The notes under the pieces: model-generated
The model's input: only the letters and a program-made list of their open reading frames with translations
Told to the model about the DNA's origin: nothing
Databases searched by the model: none
DNA from: Acetobacter estunensis
Lineage (GTDB): Bacteria > Pseudomonadota > Alphaproteobacteria > Acetobacterales > Acetobacteraceae
Direction of reading: 5' to 3'
DNA: 38,414 nt
Assembly: GCF_011516945.1 (NCBI RefSeq)
Contig: NZ_WOTH01000028.1
Span: 1 to 38,414, forward strand
Program-made: the position numbers and the translations under genes
Shown: positions 29,405 through 37,530 of the stretch, piece by piece
How the letters are laid out: each line of letters begins with the position of its first letter
How positions within the stretch are numbered: the stretch's first letter is position 1

Positions 29405-30303
29405 GGACCGGTTGCTCCGCCGTCCGGGCGCGTGAGGTCATGGGTGCGGAAAGTATGAAGCTGTCCGTCCGGTGCAAGACGCCGGGCCTCCACCCGAATG
29501 TCCCACTTCATGGCGTTTTCATCGCGTGTGACGGTGATGCGGTTCCATCCGGCCGCGCGCTTGAGGCTCCGGCCCGGTCGGTGGGAGGCCGATGTCACGC
29601 CGATCAGCGGGATCTCGGTGCCGGGCACGGTGGTGAGTGTGCCTTCGTGAGAGTGGCCGTGAAGGACCATCTCCGCTCCGTTGTCGCGTAACATTTCGGC
29701 AAAAGGTGTGATGCCGTACAACTTCTTGTGCCACATCATGAGACCATGCGCGGGCGGGTGATGGATCATCACGACGCGGCAGAGCCCGTCGGCGCGGGTT
29801 TCGCGGAGCAGTCGGGCGGTGCGGTCCAGTTGCACGGCGCTCACACGGCCGGACGCGAAGAACGGCGGTGTCACGATGGCGGAACTGACGCCGATCAGCG
29901 CCACGTCGTTCACCCGCAGGCACAGTGGCTCATCCGGCCTGCTCATGCCGCCATAAGGGCTCCACAGTCCCGGCCCTTCCTCCCACGGCTCGCGGACGAG
30001 CGTGTCGTGATTACCGGGAATGACGGCCTGCATATGGCCGGTGCGGCTCAGCCAGCGGGCGGCGGCGGCACTTTCGGCCCGGGTGCCGAGATTGGTCATG
30101 TCGCCGGTGATGGCAAGCGCGTCGGGATTGTGGGTGGCGATATCGCGCATGACGGCGGCCAGCGGCGCTGTGCGGTGGATATGGCGACGGATGAACAGCC
30201 ACGACAGAAGGCTGACGGCGCGCTTGTTGGGCAGGTCGCGCAGGCCGGGAAGGGCTTCGAGCGGCAGATGCGGGTCGGAGAGATGGGCCAGAATGGCTGA
30301 CAC
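29401..30303 (-). CDS. Metallophosphoesterase (calcineurin-like)
   Basis: The 300-residue protein has the full metal-site set of the family: DPH (Asp10, His12), GD in ITGDMTN, GNHD in VIPGNHD, HHPP, and HGHSH. The family cleaves phosphomonoesters, phosphodiesters or pyrophosphates. Lipid examples include LpxH/LpxI-like UDP-diacylglucosamine hydrolases. As the first gene of an operon with lptFG and a lipid hydroxylase, it may dephosphorylate a lipid intermediate or cleave an activated one. There is no signal peptide, so it is probably cytoplasmic or peripheral. It starts with GTG; AGGAA is about 8 nt upstream. Confidence 0.85.
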   Translation of the reverse strand: MSAILAHLSDPHLPLEALPGLRDLPNKRAVSLLSWLFIRRHIHRTAPLAAVMRDIATHNPDALAITGDMTNLGTRAESAAAARWLSRTGHMQAVIPGNHDTLVREPWEEGPGLWSPYGGMSRPDEPLCLRVNDVALIGVSSAIVTPPFFASGRVSAVQLDRTARLLRETRADGLCRVVMIHHPPAHGLMMWHKKLYGITPFAEMLRDNGAEMVLHGHSHEGTLTTVPGTEIPLIGVTSASHRPGRSLKRAAGWNRITVTRDENAMKWDIRVEARRLAPDGQLHTFRTHDLTRPDGGATGP

Positions 30304-30582
30304 TAAGGGATTTCCTGACCTGACGTTCGGAGACGGTCGCGGGGGACAGGACGGAACCTGACCGGACGCATCGATCTCTCAAACGGCGTATCCGATCAAG
30401 AGGGCGGTGCGCAATTCTTCCCGTCACGCAGCGCGGAGCGGCGGCGGGGAGGAATGTGACAACTTGAAGTGAGGCGTCTATAGGAGCCGCGTCATCACGC
30501 ACGAGTCATCCGGGTTGTCGCGTTCTGACGACCCTCTTTTCGGACCGCAGGATGACGGTCGCCCCGGAACACGGATAGCCGC
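30304..30582. promoter_or_regulatory. Divergent intergenic region between the two lipid operons
   Basis: 279 nt separate the starts of the leftward phosphoesterase-lptFG operon and the rightward lipid-kinase operon, so both promoters should lie here. A TGTGAC...CTATAG pair with 17-nt spacing near 30456-30484 is a weak candidate for the rightward promoter. No clear operator was found. Confidence 0.4.
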
Positions 30583-31557
30583 GTGCCTTCATCTGTCGCC
30601 TTGATTCACAATTCGCGCAGTCGTCTGAACATCCATGACGGAGGAGCCTTCGCCCGTGAGGCCCGCGCGCTGTTCGGGGACAATTTCATCGAGCCGAAAG
30701 GTCAGTCGGAACTGGCTGCGGCCATGGTGGAACTGGCGCGGCGCGAGGTGCAGCTCATCGTGATCAATGGTGGCGATGGCACCGTCAGCAACGTCCTGAG
30801 CGCCCTGCTGGTCTGCTGGCCGCAGGACCGGCTGCCGGCGCTGGCCGTCATTCCTTCGGGCAACACCAACCTGATTGCCAGCGATGTTGGCTGCCCCACC
30901 CGTGGGCTTCCGGCACTGGCCCTGCTGCGCGAGAAAGTGCGTACGGGCACGCTGATGGACGATGTGCGTTGGCGTCATCCGGTGGTGGTCTCGTGGTCGG
31001 ACCCCAAGCGTCGCCCCGTGGCGGGAATGTTCGGGGGGATGGCGGCGTTCACCCGCGGAATCGAGATCGCGCATGCCCCTGCGATCCTTGACCGGTATTC
31101 GCATGACACTGCCGTCCTGATGACAATTTTTTACGGTTTGCGTCAGTTCCTGCGCGCGGAGGTGCGCCAGAAATGGATGGCGGGCACGCCCATGACACTG
31201 ACCGTCGATGGACAGATTTCCGATATCCGCTCGCGGTTTCTCTTTCTGGTCACGGGACTGCATCGGCTCTCGCGGGGCGTCTGGCCGTTCTGGCTGGACA
31301 CGCCTGCGCGGGGAAGCGTGATCTATCTGGATATCGCCGGAAACCCGCCGGGACTGGCGCGGGGACTCCTTTCCGTGCTGCGCGGCCGCATTTCGCAGCG
31401 TTTGCGGCGGTCTGCAGCTTATCACAGCGGCATGGCCGCCGAAATCATGATCGAGACCCACGACCGTCTGGTGATGGACGGTGAGGAACTCGCGCCGGGC
31501 GAAGACGGGCGCGTGTGGCTCCGCGAAGGGCCACGTCTGGCGTTTATCCAGTGCTGA
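30583..31557 (+). CDS. Diacylglycerol-kinase-fold lipid kinase (candidate ceramide kinase)
   Basis: The 324-residue DAGK-catalytic-domain protein carries the nucleotide motif GGDGT at 63-67. The second motif is PSGNTN (91-96) in place of the usual P-x-G-T-x-N. Such kinases phosphorylate diacylglycerol, sphingoid bases or ceramide with ATP. Bacterial ceramide kinases of this fold are known from Caulobacter sphingolipid loci. Next to a Tam41-like gene and close to ceramide synthesis genes, ceramide is the favoured substrate, but this is inference. The GTG start lacks a strong ribosome-binding site. The next gene starts 10 nt after the stop. Confidence 0.8.
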   Translation: MPSSVALIHNSRSRLNIHDGGAFAREARALFGDNFIEPKGQSELAAAMVELARREVQLIVINGGDGTVSNVLSALLVCWPQDRLPALAVIPSGNTNLIASDVGCPTRGLPALALLREKVRTGTLMDDVRWRHPVVVSWSDPKRRPVAGMFGGMAAFTRGIEIAHAPAILDRYSHDTAVLMTIFYGLRQFLRAEVRQKWMAGTPMTLTVDGQISDIRSRFLFLVTGLHRLSRGVWPFWLDTPARGSVIYLDIAGNPPGLARGLLSVLRGRISQRLRRSAAYHSGMAAEIMIETHDRLVMDGEELAPGEDGRVWLREGPRLAFIQC

Positions 31558-31567
31558 AGAGGGCGCT

Positions 31568-32578
31568 GTGAGCGGCACGACCGAAACGGCGCGGACGAAC
31601 GCTGCCCGAGCCGTCGCCCAGATGCTAGCGACCGAACTGACCTCTCCCGTGCCACTGCTGATTTCGCACTTCGTGGAGCGGATGGTGGGACTCTCCAGAC
31701 CGCTGGGGGTGTTGTTTTATGGCTCTCTTGTCCGGAAAGTCGCGCAGGGAGAAGCCGATCCGTCCGTTCTCGCGGAGGGTGTTCTCGATTTCTATGTGAT
31801 CGTGGAGCACCAGTCGGACTGGCCGCGTGGGCGGCTGGCGCGTGTGGCGAATGCCCTGTTGCCGCCCAATGTGGAATATCACGAGATGGACGTGGACGGC
31901 GTGCCCCTGCGCGCCAAGGTCGCCATTCTCTCATTGAAGCAGTTCCGCCGGTTAACCCGACCCGAGTGCCGCGATACGACCGTCTGGGCGCGGTTCGCGC
32001 AGCCTGTGCGTCTGGTGTGGGTGCGCGATGCACAGGCCGCCGATGCCGTGCTGCGCTGTGTGATCCGCGCGGTCGGGACCGCCGCACTCTGGGCTGCGGA
32101 ACTCGGTCCGGATCAGGCGACGCCGGAGGGGTATTGGCAAGCGCTGTTCCATCGGACCTATGCGGCCGAGCTTCGCGTGGAGACCACGGCGCGTTCGCGC
32201 CATCTTCTGGCGGGTGAGGAAGCGCGGTTTTCGCGACTGCTCACGGCGTCATGGGTGGCGGCAGGTCTGGACGCACAGCTTCGGCCCGATGGCCAGGTGA
32301 CGTCCGGTGTGCCAGAGACCGAGCGGGCGCAGGCGGAGCGCCGCTGGGCGGTGCGCGCACGGCTGGGACGTCCGCTCAACATTGCGCGGCTGGTGAAGGC
32401 GGCTTTCACGTTCGAGGGGGCTGCGCGCTACATCGTGTGGAAAATCCAGCGCCACAGCGGTGTGCATGTGCCGCTCACACCCTTTGCCGAGCGCCATCCG
32501 GTGGTGTGCGCTCCTGCTGTTCTGTGGCGCCTAGTGCGCGCAGGGGTGTTCCGCCGTACGGGCAACCCTTCGTCCTGA
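31568..32578 (+). CDS. Tam41-like phosphatidate cytidylyltransferase homologue
   Basis: The 336-residue protein follows the pattern of Tam41/MMP37, the mitochondrial CDP-diacylglycerol synthase, and is unrelated to CdsA. The nucleotidyltransferase core shows FYGS at 50-53, LDFYVIV at 73-79, and a Lys-containing strand (AKVAILSLKQFRR). ARFAQPVRLVWV corresponds to the Tam41 segment AGRLQKPV. Further matches are YWQALFHRTYAAELRV, and a C-terminal FEGAARYIVWKIQR helix that may touch the membrane. It follows the lipid kinase by 10 nt (GAAGAGGG ribosome-binding site over the kinase stop). A coupled route from lipid phosphate to CDP-lipid is suggested, perhaps CDP-ceramide. The assignment rests on motif reading only. 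Confidence 0.7.
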   Translation: MSGTTETARTNAARAVAQMLATELTSPVPLLISHFVERMVGLSRPLGVLFYGSLVRKVAQGEADPSVLAEGVLDFYVIVEHQSDWPRGRLARVANALLPPNVEYHEMDVDGVPLRAKVAILSLKQFRRLTRPECRDTTVWARFAQPVRLVWVRDAQAADAVLRCVIRAVGTAALWAAELGPDQATPEGYWQALFHRTYAAELRVETTARSRHLLAGEEARFSRLLTASWVAAGLDAQLRPDGQVTSGVPETERAQAERRWAVRARLGRPLNIARLVKAAFTFEGAARYIVWKIQRHSGVHVPLTPFAERHPVVCAPAVLWRLVRAGVFRRTGNPSS

Positions 32579-32708
32579 AGGGGCGGTTGACCGGCGTGCC
32601 GCTGGATGGGAAAGCGGAGAGGCATCCCTTGGGATGCGGAAAATGACGGTTGGCGGACAGGAAGCGCCCGACATTGTGCGTTTCGTCCGGACAGGGAGTG
32701 TCCAGTAC

Positions 32709-33971
32709 ATGGCTCGATCGGCGCTTGTTCTCGGTGGCGGTATGGTGGGTGTCAGCACGGCATGGCACCTCATCCAAAAAGGCTATGACGTCACACTGGT
32801 GGAGCGCGGCGAGCCGGGGCGGGAGACGTCCTACGGCAATGCGGGGCTGATCCAGCGGGAAGCCGTTGAGCCGTATGCTTTTCCTCATGACCTGATGAAG
32901 TTGGTGCAGGTCGCGTTCAAGCGCGGCAATGACGTGAATTACCGCTGGGGCGACCTGCCCGCCATTGCACCGAAGCTTGCGGAATACTGGTGGAACTCCT
33001 CCCCGCGTCGCTACGGCGTGGCGCGCACGGGGTTCGAGGCTTTGATCCGCCATTGTCTGAGCGAGCATGAATCGATGGTCGAGGCCGCAGGAGCGGCCGA
33101 TCTGGTGGAGAAACAGGGCTGGACCCAGATTTTCCGCACGGAAAAAGGATTTGAGGACGGCGCCGCGCGTGCCCGGTATTTCGCCCGCGAGTTCGGTGTG
33201 GACAGCCGTATTCTCGATCCTTCCACTCTGGCCCGCGAGGAACCCGCGCTGCGCCGCCGCATGACAGGCGGTGTGCAGTGGACGACGCCGTGGAGCGTGA
33301 AAGACCCTGGGGCACTGGTGCAGCGTTATGCGGAAGCGTTCGTAAAGGCCGGTGGCCATATTGTGCACGGCGATGCCCGCACGTTGGCGAACCTCTCATC
33401 GGGCTGGACCGTGCAGACTGCGGACGGTCCGGTTTCGGCGGAGCAGGCGGTGATTGCGCTTGGGCCATGGTCGTCCGATCTGACGGAGGCGATGGGCTAT
33501 CGTTTTCCACTGTTCGTGAAGCGTGGCTACCACCGGCATTTCAAATGGGACGGCAAACTCAACAATCCCATGATCGACACGGATGCGGGTGTCGCACTCC
33601 TCCCGATGGCGCGGGGGCTGCGTGTAACGACGGGGGCCGAGTTCGCCCGCCGCGATGCGCCGCCGTGCTGGCGTCAGATTCGCGAAAGCGAGCGTCTGGC
33701 ACGCGGGATGCTCGACATCGGTGAGGGAGTGGAAGCCACGCCGTGGATCGGGAGCCGTCCCTGTGTGGCGGACATGCTGCCCATCATCGGAGAAGCATCC
33801 GGTCATACGGGGCTATGGTTCCATTTCGGTCATGCCCATCAGGGCTTCACGCTTGGCCCGGCGACGGGGCGTCTGTGCGCGGAGCTGATGAAGGGCGAGA
33901 CGCCCTATATCGATCCGCTGCCCTATCGTCCGGGTCGTTTCCGCACGGGACGGCGCGCGTTCACGATCTGA
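32709..33971 (+). CDS. FAD-dependent oxidoreductase, DadA/DAO family
   Basis: The 420-residue protein is of the D-amino-acid dehydrogenase type. The N-terminal GGGMVG (residues 8-13) and the following acidic strand (VTLVERG) bind FAD. ETSYGNAGLI is the family's second motif, and the C-terminal GLWFHFGHAHQGFTLGPATG closes the FAD site. It would oxidise an amine or amino acid and pass electrons to the respiratory chain. It is separated from the Tam41-like gene by 130 nt and may have its own start. The frame is open to 32634, but the Rossmann motif and GGGAG (32694-32698) favour 32709. A link to lipid synthesis is not evident. Confidence 0.88.
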   Translation: MARSALVLGGGMVGVSTAWHLIQKGYDVTLVERGEPGRETSYGNAGLIQREAVEPYAFPHDLMKLVQVAFKRGNDVNYRWGDLPAIAPKLAEYWWNSSPRRYGVARTGFEALIRHCLSEHESMVEAAGAADLVEKQGWTQIFRTEKGFEDGAARARYFAREFGVDSRILDPSTLAREEPALRRRMTGGVQWTTPWSVKDPGALVQRYAEAFVKAGGHIVHGDARTLANLSSGWTVQTADGPVSAEQAVIALGPWSSDLTEAMGYRFPLFVKRGYHRHFKWDGKLNNPMIDTDAGVALLPMARGLRVTTGAEFARRDAPPCWRQIRESERLARGMLDIGEGVEATPWIGSRPCVADMLPIIGEASGHTGLWFHFGHAHQGFTLGPATGRLCAELMKGETPYIDPLPYRPGRFRTGRRAFTI

Positions 33972-33995
33972 GCCAGACGTTCACGCAAACAGGGT

Positions 33996-34044
33996 GAAGG
34001 GATCAGAGATCCCTTCCGGGTGTGCGGGCAGAGCCCGATCTTTT
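33996..34044 (+). terminator. Tandem hairpins ending the rightward operon
   Basis: Stem 1: GAAGGGATC (33996-34004) pairs with GATCCCTTC (34008-34016), with a 3-nt loop. Stem 2: CGGGC (34025-34029) pairs with GCCCG (34033-34037), followed by ATCTTTT. Confidence 0.65.
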
Positions 34045-34056
34045 GATAAACGCATG

Positions 34057-34096
34057 AAAAAGGGGCGGCCTGCCAAGTGCAGGACCGCCCCTTTTC
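34057..34096. terminator. Bidirectional rho-independent terminator
   Basis: AAAAGGGGCGG (34058-34068) pairs with CCGCCCCTTTT (34085-34095). An inner CCTGC/GCAGG stem follows, with one bulged A and a 5-nt loop. T runs on both strands serve the convergent oxidoreductase and spt genes. Confidence 0.92.
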
Positions 34097-34116
34097 GTAG
34101 CGTAATGCGTCCGCGA

Positions 34117-35313
34117 TCAGGCGTCCGCAGGCAGGCTTTCCAGCGCCTCGCGGAAGATCTCCACGGCCCGGTCGATCTGCTCCGGCGTGTGCGTGGCCAT
34201 CACGGAGCAGCGCAGCAACGGGTGATGGTCCGGTGTTGCGGGCGGCAGGCTGAGATTGACGTAAAGCCCCAAGGTCAGCAGCCGGTTCCACAGCATGATG
34301 GCTTCGGGAATGGTCTCCAGCACCACACCCACCACCGGGCTGACCTGTTTGCCGGTTTTCAGGCCGATGCGGTTCAGGCCCGCATGGAAGCGCACGGCGT
34401 TATCCATCAGACGCGTGCGCAGTTCCGGATGCGCCTTCATCTCATCCAGTCCCGCCATGGTCGCGGCGATGACTTCCGGCGGCAGCGAGGCGGTGAACAT
34501 GTAGGGGCGGCAATGCAGCCGCACCAGATCCAGCTCAGGATGATTGGAGACGCAGTAGCCGCCCACAGTGCCGACGCTCTTGGAGAAGGTGCCGACAATG
34601 AAGTCCACGTCTTTCTCGACACCGGCGGCTTCCGCCACGCCGCGCCCTGTCGGACCGAGCACACCGAAGGAGTGGGCTTCATCCACCAGAAGGGTGGCAC
34701 CCGTCTCGCGCTTGACCTCGGCCATTTCCTTCATGGGCACGACATTGCCCGTCATGGAATAGATGCCCTCGACCACCACGAGCTTTGCGCCCGGTTCGTC
34801 CTTGATGCGGTTCAGGCGCTTGCGCAGGTCTTCGGGATCATTGTGACGGAAGCGGATGACCTGCGCATGGCCGAGGCGACTGGCGTCATAGATGCTCGCA
34901 TGGCTGTCGGCATCGAGCAGGAGGTAGTCGCCTTTGCCCGCCAGCGTGGAGATCATGCCAAGGTTGGCCTGATAGCCGGTCGAGAAGACCATGCAGTGCT
35001 TCTGGCCGAAGTAGTTCGCGATACGGGCTTCAAGCTGCTCATGCAGGCTTTGCGTGCCGTTGGCGATGCGTGAACCGGTCGTGCCGACGCCACGGGCGCG
35101 CACGGTCTCGATCGCCGCCTCGATGGCGCGGGGAGACTGGCTCAGGCCCAGATAGTTGTTGGTGCCGAACAGCAGCGTCTCACGACCCTCGATCAGCCCC
35201 ACGGTGGAGGAGATGGGGCGCTCGATGACGACCGAAAACGGATTGCGTCCGCCAGCGGCCTGAAGTTCGGCCAGACGCTGTTCTACGCCACGAAACTTGT
35301 CGAAAATGCTCAT
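34117..35313 (-). CDS. spt: Serine-palmitoyltransferase-like PLP enzyme (alpha-oxoamine synthase)
   Basis: It joins an acyl thioester with an amino acid and loses CO2. In the spt branch this gives 3-ketosphinganine, the first step of sphingolipid synthesis. The 398-residue protein is typical. TNNYLGLS is at 51-58, DADSHASIYDA near 134-144, DEAHSFG at 211-217, and the PLP-binding Lys245 lies in GTFSKSVG. The GTFSKSVGTVGGY version is the one seen in bacterial SPT rather than KBL or BioF. No biotin genes are nearby; instead an ACP lies 7 nt upstream and an acyl-AMP ligase before that. The frame is open beyond Met 35313, but that part lies within the ACP gene. Amino acid and chain length are not readable. 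Confidence 0.88.
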   Translation of the reverse strand: MSIFDKFRGVEQRLAELQAAGGRNPFSVVIERPISSTVGLIEGRETLLFGTNNYLGLSQSPRAIEAAIETVRARGVGTTGSRIANGTQSLHEQLEARIANYFGQKHCMVFSTGYQANLGMISTLAGKGDYLLLDADSHASIYDASRLGHAQVIRFRHNDPEDLRKRLNRIKDEPGAKLVVVEGIYSMTGNVVPMKEMAEVKRETGATLLVDEAHSFGVLGPTGRGVAEAAGVEKDVDFIVGTFSKSVGTVGGYCVSNHPELDLVRLHCRPYMFTASLPPEVIAATMAGLDEMKAHPELRTRLMDNAVRFHAGLNRIGLKTGKQVSPVVGVVLETIPEAIMLWNRLLTLGLYVNLSLPPATPDHHPLLRCSVMATHTPEQIDRAVEIFREALESLPADA

Positions 35314-35320
35314 GCAGGGA

Positions 35321-35572
35321 TCAGCCGCCGTTGCGGATGGCGACGATGCAGGATGCAAGATCGTCGATGGTGCGGATTTCGGCCAGACGGTCCAGCGGGA
35401 CGGAGACATCGAGTTCGTCCTCGATTTCCATCACGAAATTCATCACGGCGAGGGAGTCGAACGCCAGATCTTCAACGATCTTGCTCGATCCGGTGATGTC
35501 ACGGGGCACCTTGGGATTGGCAAGGAGTTTCTGGATGATCAGAGCCGAGACATCCTGAACCGTTTCACTCAT
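35321..35572 (-). CDS. Acyl carrier protein of the sphingolipid operon
   Basis: The 83-residue four-helix carrier has the phosphopantetheine Ser40 in the DSL motif (LAFDSLAVMNFV), and it is strongly acidic, as ACPs are. It differs from the housekeeping AcpP, whose motif is usually GADSLD. It lies between the acyl ligase and spt genes, 7 nt before the spt start, so it probably hands the acyl chain to SPT. AGGTG 6 nt before Met 35572 supports this start over a GTG 9 nt upstream. Confidence 0.9.
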   Translation of the reverse strand: MSETVQDVSALIIQKLLANPKVPRDITGSSKIVEDLAFDSLAVMNFVMEIEDELDVSVPLDRLAEIRTIDDLASCIVAIRNGG

Positions 35573-35675
35573 TCGGGGCACCTTGAATCAGTTGCGGGCG
35601 GAATGTCCGGTCATGGGCATGGTTCCGCGGAACGGCGGGGTTATGGCGGAAAACATGTCCCCTCGCCAGAGAAAT

Positions 35676-35711
35676 GTCACGGCACGACGTGTCATCCAGT
35701 CCTGCCGTGAC
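35676..35711 (-). repeat. Inverted repeat between acyl ligase and ACP genes
   Basis: GTCACGGCA (35676-35684) pairs exactly with TGCCGTGAC (35703-35711) around 18 nt, in the 167-nt gap after the ligase stop. Read leftward it is followed by ATTTCTCT. It could be an attenuator or partial terminator that sets ACP-SPT output apart from the ligase. A 12-nt palindrome also lies at 35622-35633. Confidence 0.4.
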
Positions 35712-35739
35712 CGCATCGGTGGTCGGGAGAACCACCTCT

Positions 35740-37530
35740 TCAGGCGGCTGAAGCCGTCTCGTCGATGCGGGTGAATGCGCCTGAAAGCAGCATGCTACGG
35801 GCCTTGGCCCGCGTCAGCTTGCCCGAGGACGTCTGGGGAAGGGAGTGCGGCGGCAGAAGGATGATCTCCGCCTCCACCCCGTGCAGGCGACGGAACACGG
35901 CCGCGATCTTTTCGCTCAGCGCCTGCCGTCCCTCTGGTGTGGTAGCGCGGCAATGGACAAGAGCCACGACCTTTTCACCGCCATCTTCCTCGATCGAGAA
36001 GACGGCCACATCGTGATTGCGCAGCCCCTCGACCTCGTGCTCGGCGCTCCACTCAAGATCCTGCGGCCAGATGTTGCGGCCATTGATGATGATGAGATCC
36101 TTGGCGCGCCCCGTCACCACGATCTGGCCATCGAGCATGTAACCAAGGTCGCCGGTGTTCAGCCAGCCATTGGCGTCCAGTGCTTCGGCGGACTCGGTCG
36201 GGAGCCGGAAATACCCGCTCATCAGGCTGGGACCGCGAACGAAGATGGTGCCGATATGGCGTTCGGGCTGAACCGTGCCGTCAGCATCGCGCACTTCGAT
36301 CTCGTGACCGGGCAGTACGCGGCCGCACAGGACGAAGGTGCGCAGAGGATGGGAGGGATCGTTGCTCGGGTAAGCCACGCCTTCCATTTCAAGACGACGC
36401 AGGTCGATGGTGTCGGTCCGCATCCCGACGTTCAGCGGGGCAAAGCTGATGGCGAGCGTGGCTTCGGCCATTCCGTAGCTGGCCACGAACGCGCGGGCGT
36501 CGAAACCGAGCGACGCAAAGCGCTCGGCGAAGTTCTCCAGAATGTGCGGGCGGATCATGTCGCCACCGATACCGGCCACACGCCAGCTCGACAGATCGAG
36601 TCCGGCCGCACCGGACCGGCGTGAGCACAGGTCGTAGCCGAAAGAGGGGCTGTAGGAGAGTGTGCCGCGATTGCGGGAGATCAGGTCCAGCCAGACATGC
36701 GGGCGGCGGGCGAATTCGCGCGTCGGCAGCAGATCGACCGTAAGCTGACAGGTCATGGGTGTGATGAAGAAGCCTACGAGTCCCATGTCATGATAGAGCG
36801 GCAGCCACGAGACGCAGCGGTCGCCGGTTTCACGGACCTGCAGGCCGTCATGCGCGATGGAATGCGCATTGGCCAGGCCGGAACGCTGTGTGACGCAGAC
36901 ACCTTTCGGGAAGCGCGTGCTGCCTGAGGAGAACTGGAGATAGGACAGGTCATCCGGGCGCACTGTGGGCAGCGGCCGCGCGGGCGCGGGCAGTTCCATC
37001 AACTGGGCCGGAGAGCCGCCGAACTTCAGATCGAACCCGGCAATGATATCGTCGGTCCAGCTTGCGATCAGGTCGGGGATGACGATGGCGGAGGCGTCTG
37101 CTGTCTCGATCATGCCGCGAATGGTCGCGACATAGGTCTCACGGCCACCGAAGGCCACCGGCAGGGGCATGGGCGTCGCCACCAGACCGGCATACTGACA
37201 ACCATAGAAGATGCGCGCGAAGTCACCGTCGCTTTCCGCGATCAGCCCGACCCGGTCACCCGGCTGGAGGCCGAGGGCCAGAAGACGGCGCGCCATCTCG
37301 ATGGCCTGCTCACGCAGCAGGGCATAAGGCAGCGCCTCAAGAAGGACTCCGCGACCGGAATAGATATTGTACCCCGCCGCTCCCTGCGCGGCGTAGTCCA
37401 GAGCCTCGGGGAAGGTGGCGAAGTCACCGTAACGTCGGTTCTGGCCGGACTCGGTCTGAACGGGAGTAGGTGTCGTGTCCTGGAAACCGGTGAGCGTGGA
37501 GACGCTTTCGATACGGGATATGACGGTCAT
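35740..37530 (-). CDS. Fatty-acyl-AMP ligase / acyl-ACP synthetase (sphingolipid operon)
   Basis: The 596-residue ANL-superfamily adenylating enzyme activates a fatty acid as acyl-AMP. FAAL-like members transfer it to an ACP rather than to CoA. The P-loop SSGSTRFPKG is at 201-210, SYSPSFGYDLC lies in the acyl pocket region, and YGMAEATL, TGDLGYM and GRAKDLIIINGRNIWPQDLE are the core motifs. The C-terminal catalytic Lys is near 571 (SSGKLTRAK). The N-terminal extension before residue 45 is unusual but short. As first gene of an operon with an ACP and SPT, it probably supplies acyl-ACP to SPT, as reported for Caulobacter ceramide synthesis. The start ATG lies directly after non-coding DNA. Confidence 0.88.
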   Translation of the reverse strand: MTVISRIESVSTLTGFQDTTPTPVQTESGQNRRYGDFATFPEALDYAAQGAAGYNIYSGRGVLLEALPYALLREQAIEMARRLLALGLQPGDRVGLIAESDGDFARIFYGCQYAGLVATPMPLPVAFGGRETYVATIRGMIETADASAIVIPDLIASWTDDIIAGFDLKFGGSPAQLMELPAPARPLPTVRPDDLSYLQFSSGSTRFPKGVCVTQRSGLANAHSIAHDGLQVRETGDRCVSWLPLYHDMGLVGFFITPMTCQLTVDLLPTREFARRPHVWLDLISRNRGTLSYSPSFGYDLCSRRSGAAGLDLSSWRVAGIGGDMIRPHILENFAERFASLGFDARAFVASYGMAEATLAISFAPLNVGMRTDTIDLRRLEMEGVAYPSNDPSHPLRTFVLCGRVLPGHEIEVRDADGTVQPERHIGTIFVRGPSLMSGYFRLPTESAEALDANGWLNTGDLGYMLDGQIVVTGRAKDLIIINGRNIWPQDLEWSAEHEVEGLRNHDVAVFSIEEDGGEKVVALVHCRATTPEGRQALSEKIAAVFRRLHGVEAEIILLPPHSLPQTSSGKLTRAKARSMLLSGAFTRIDETASAA

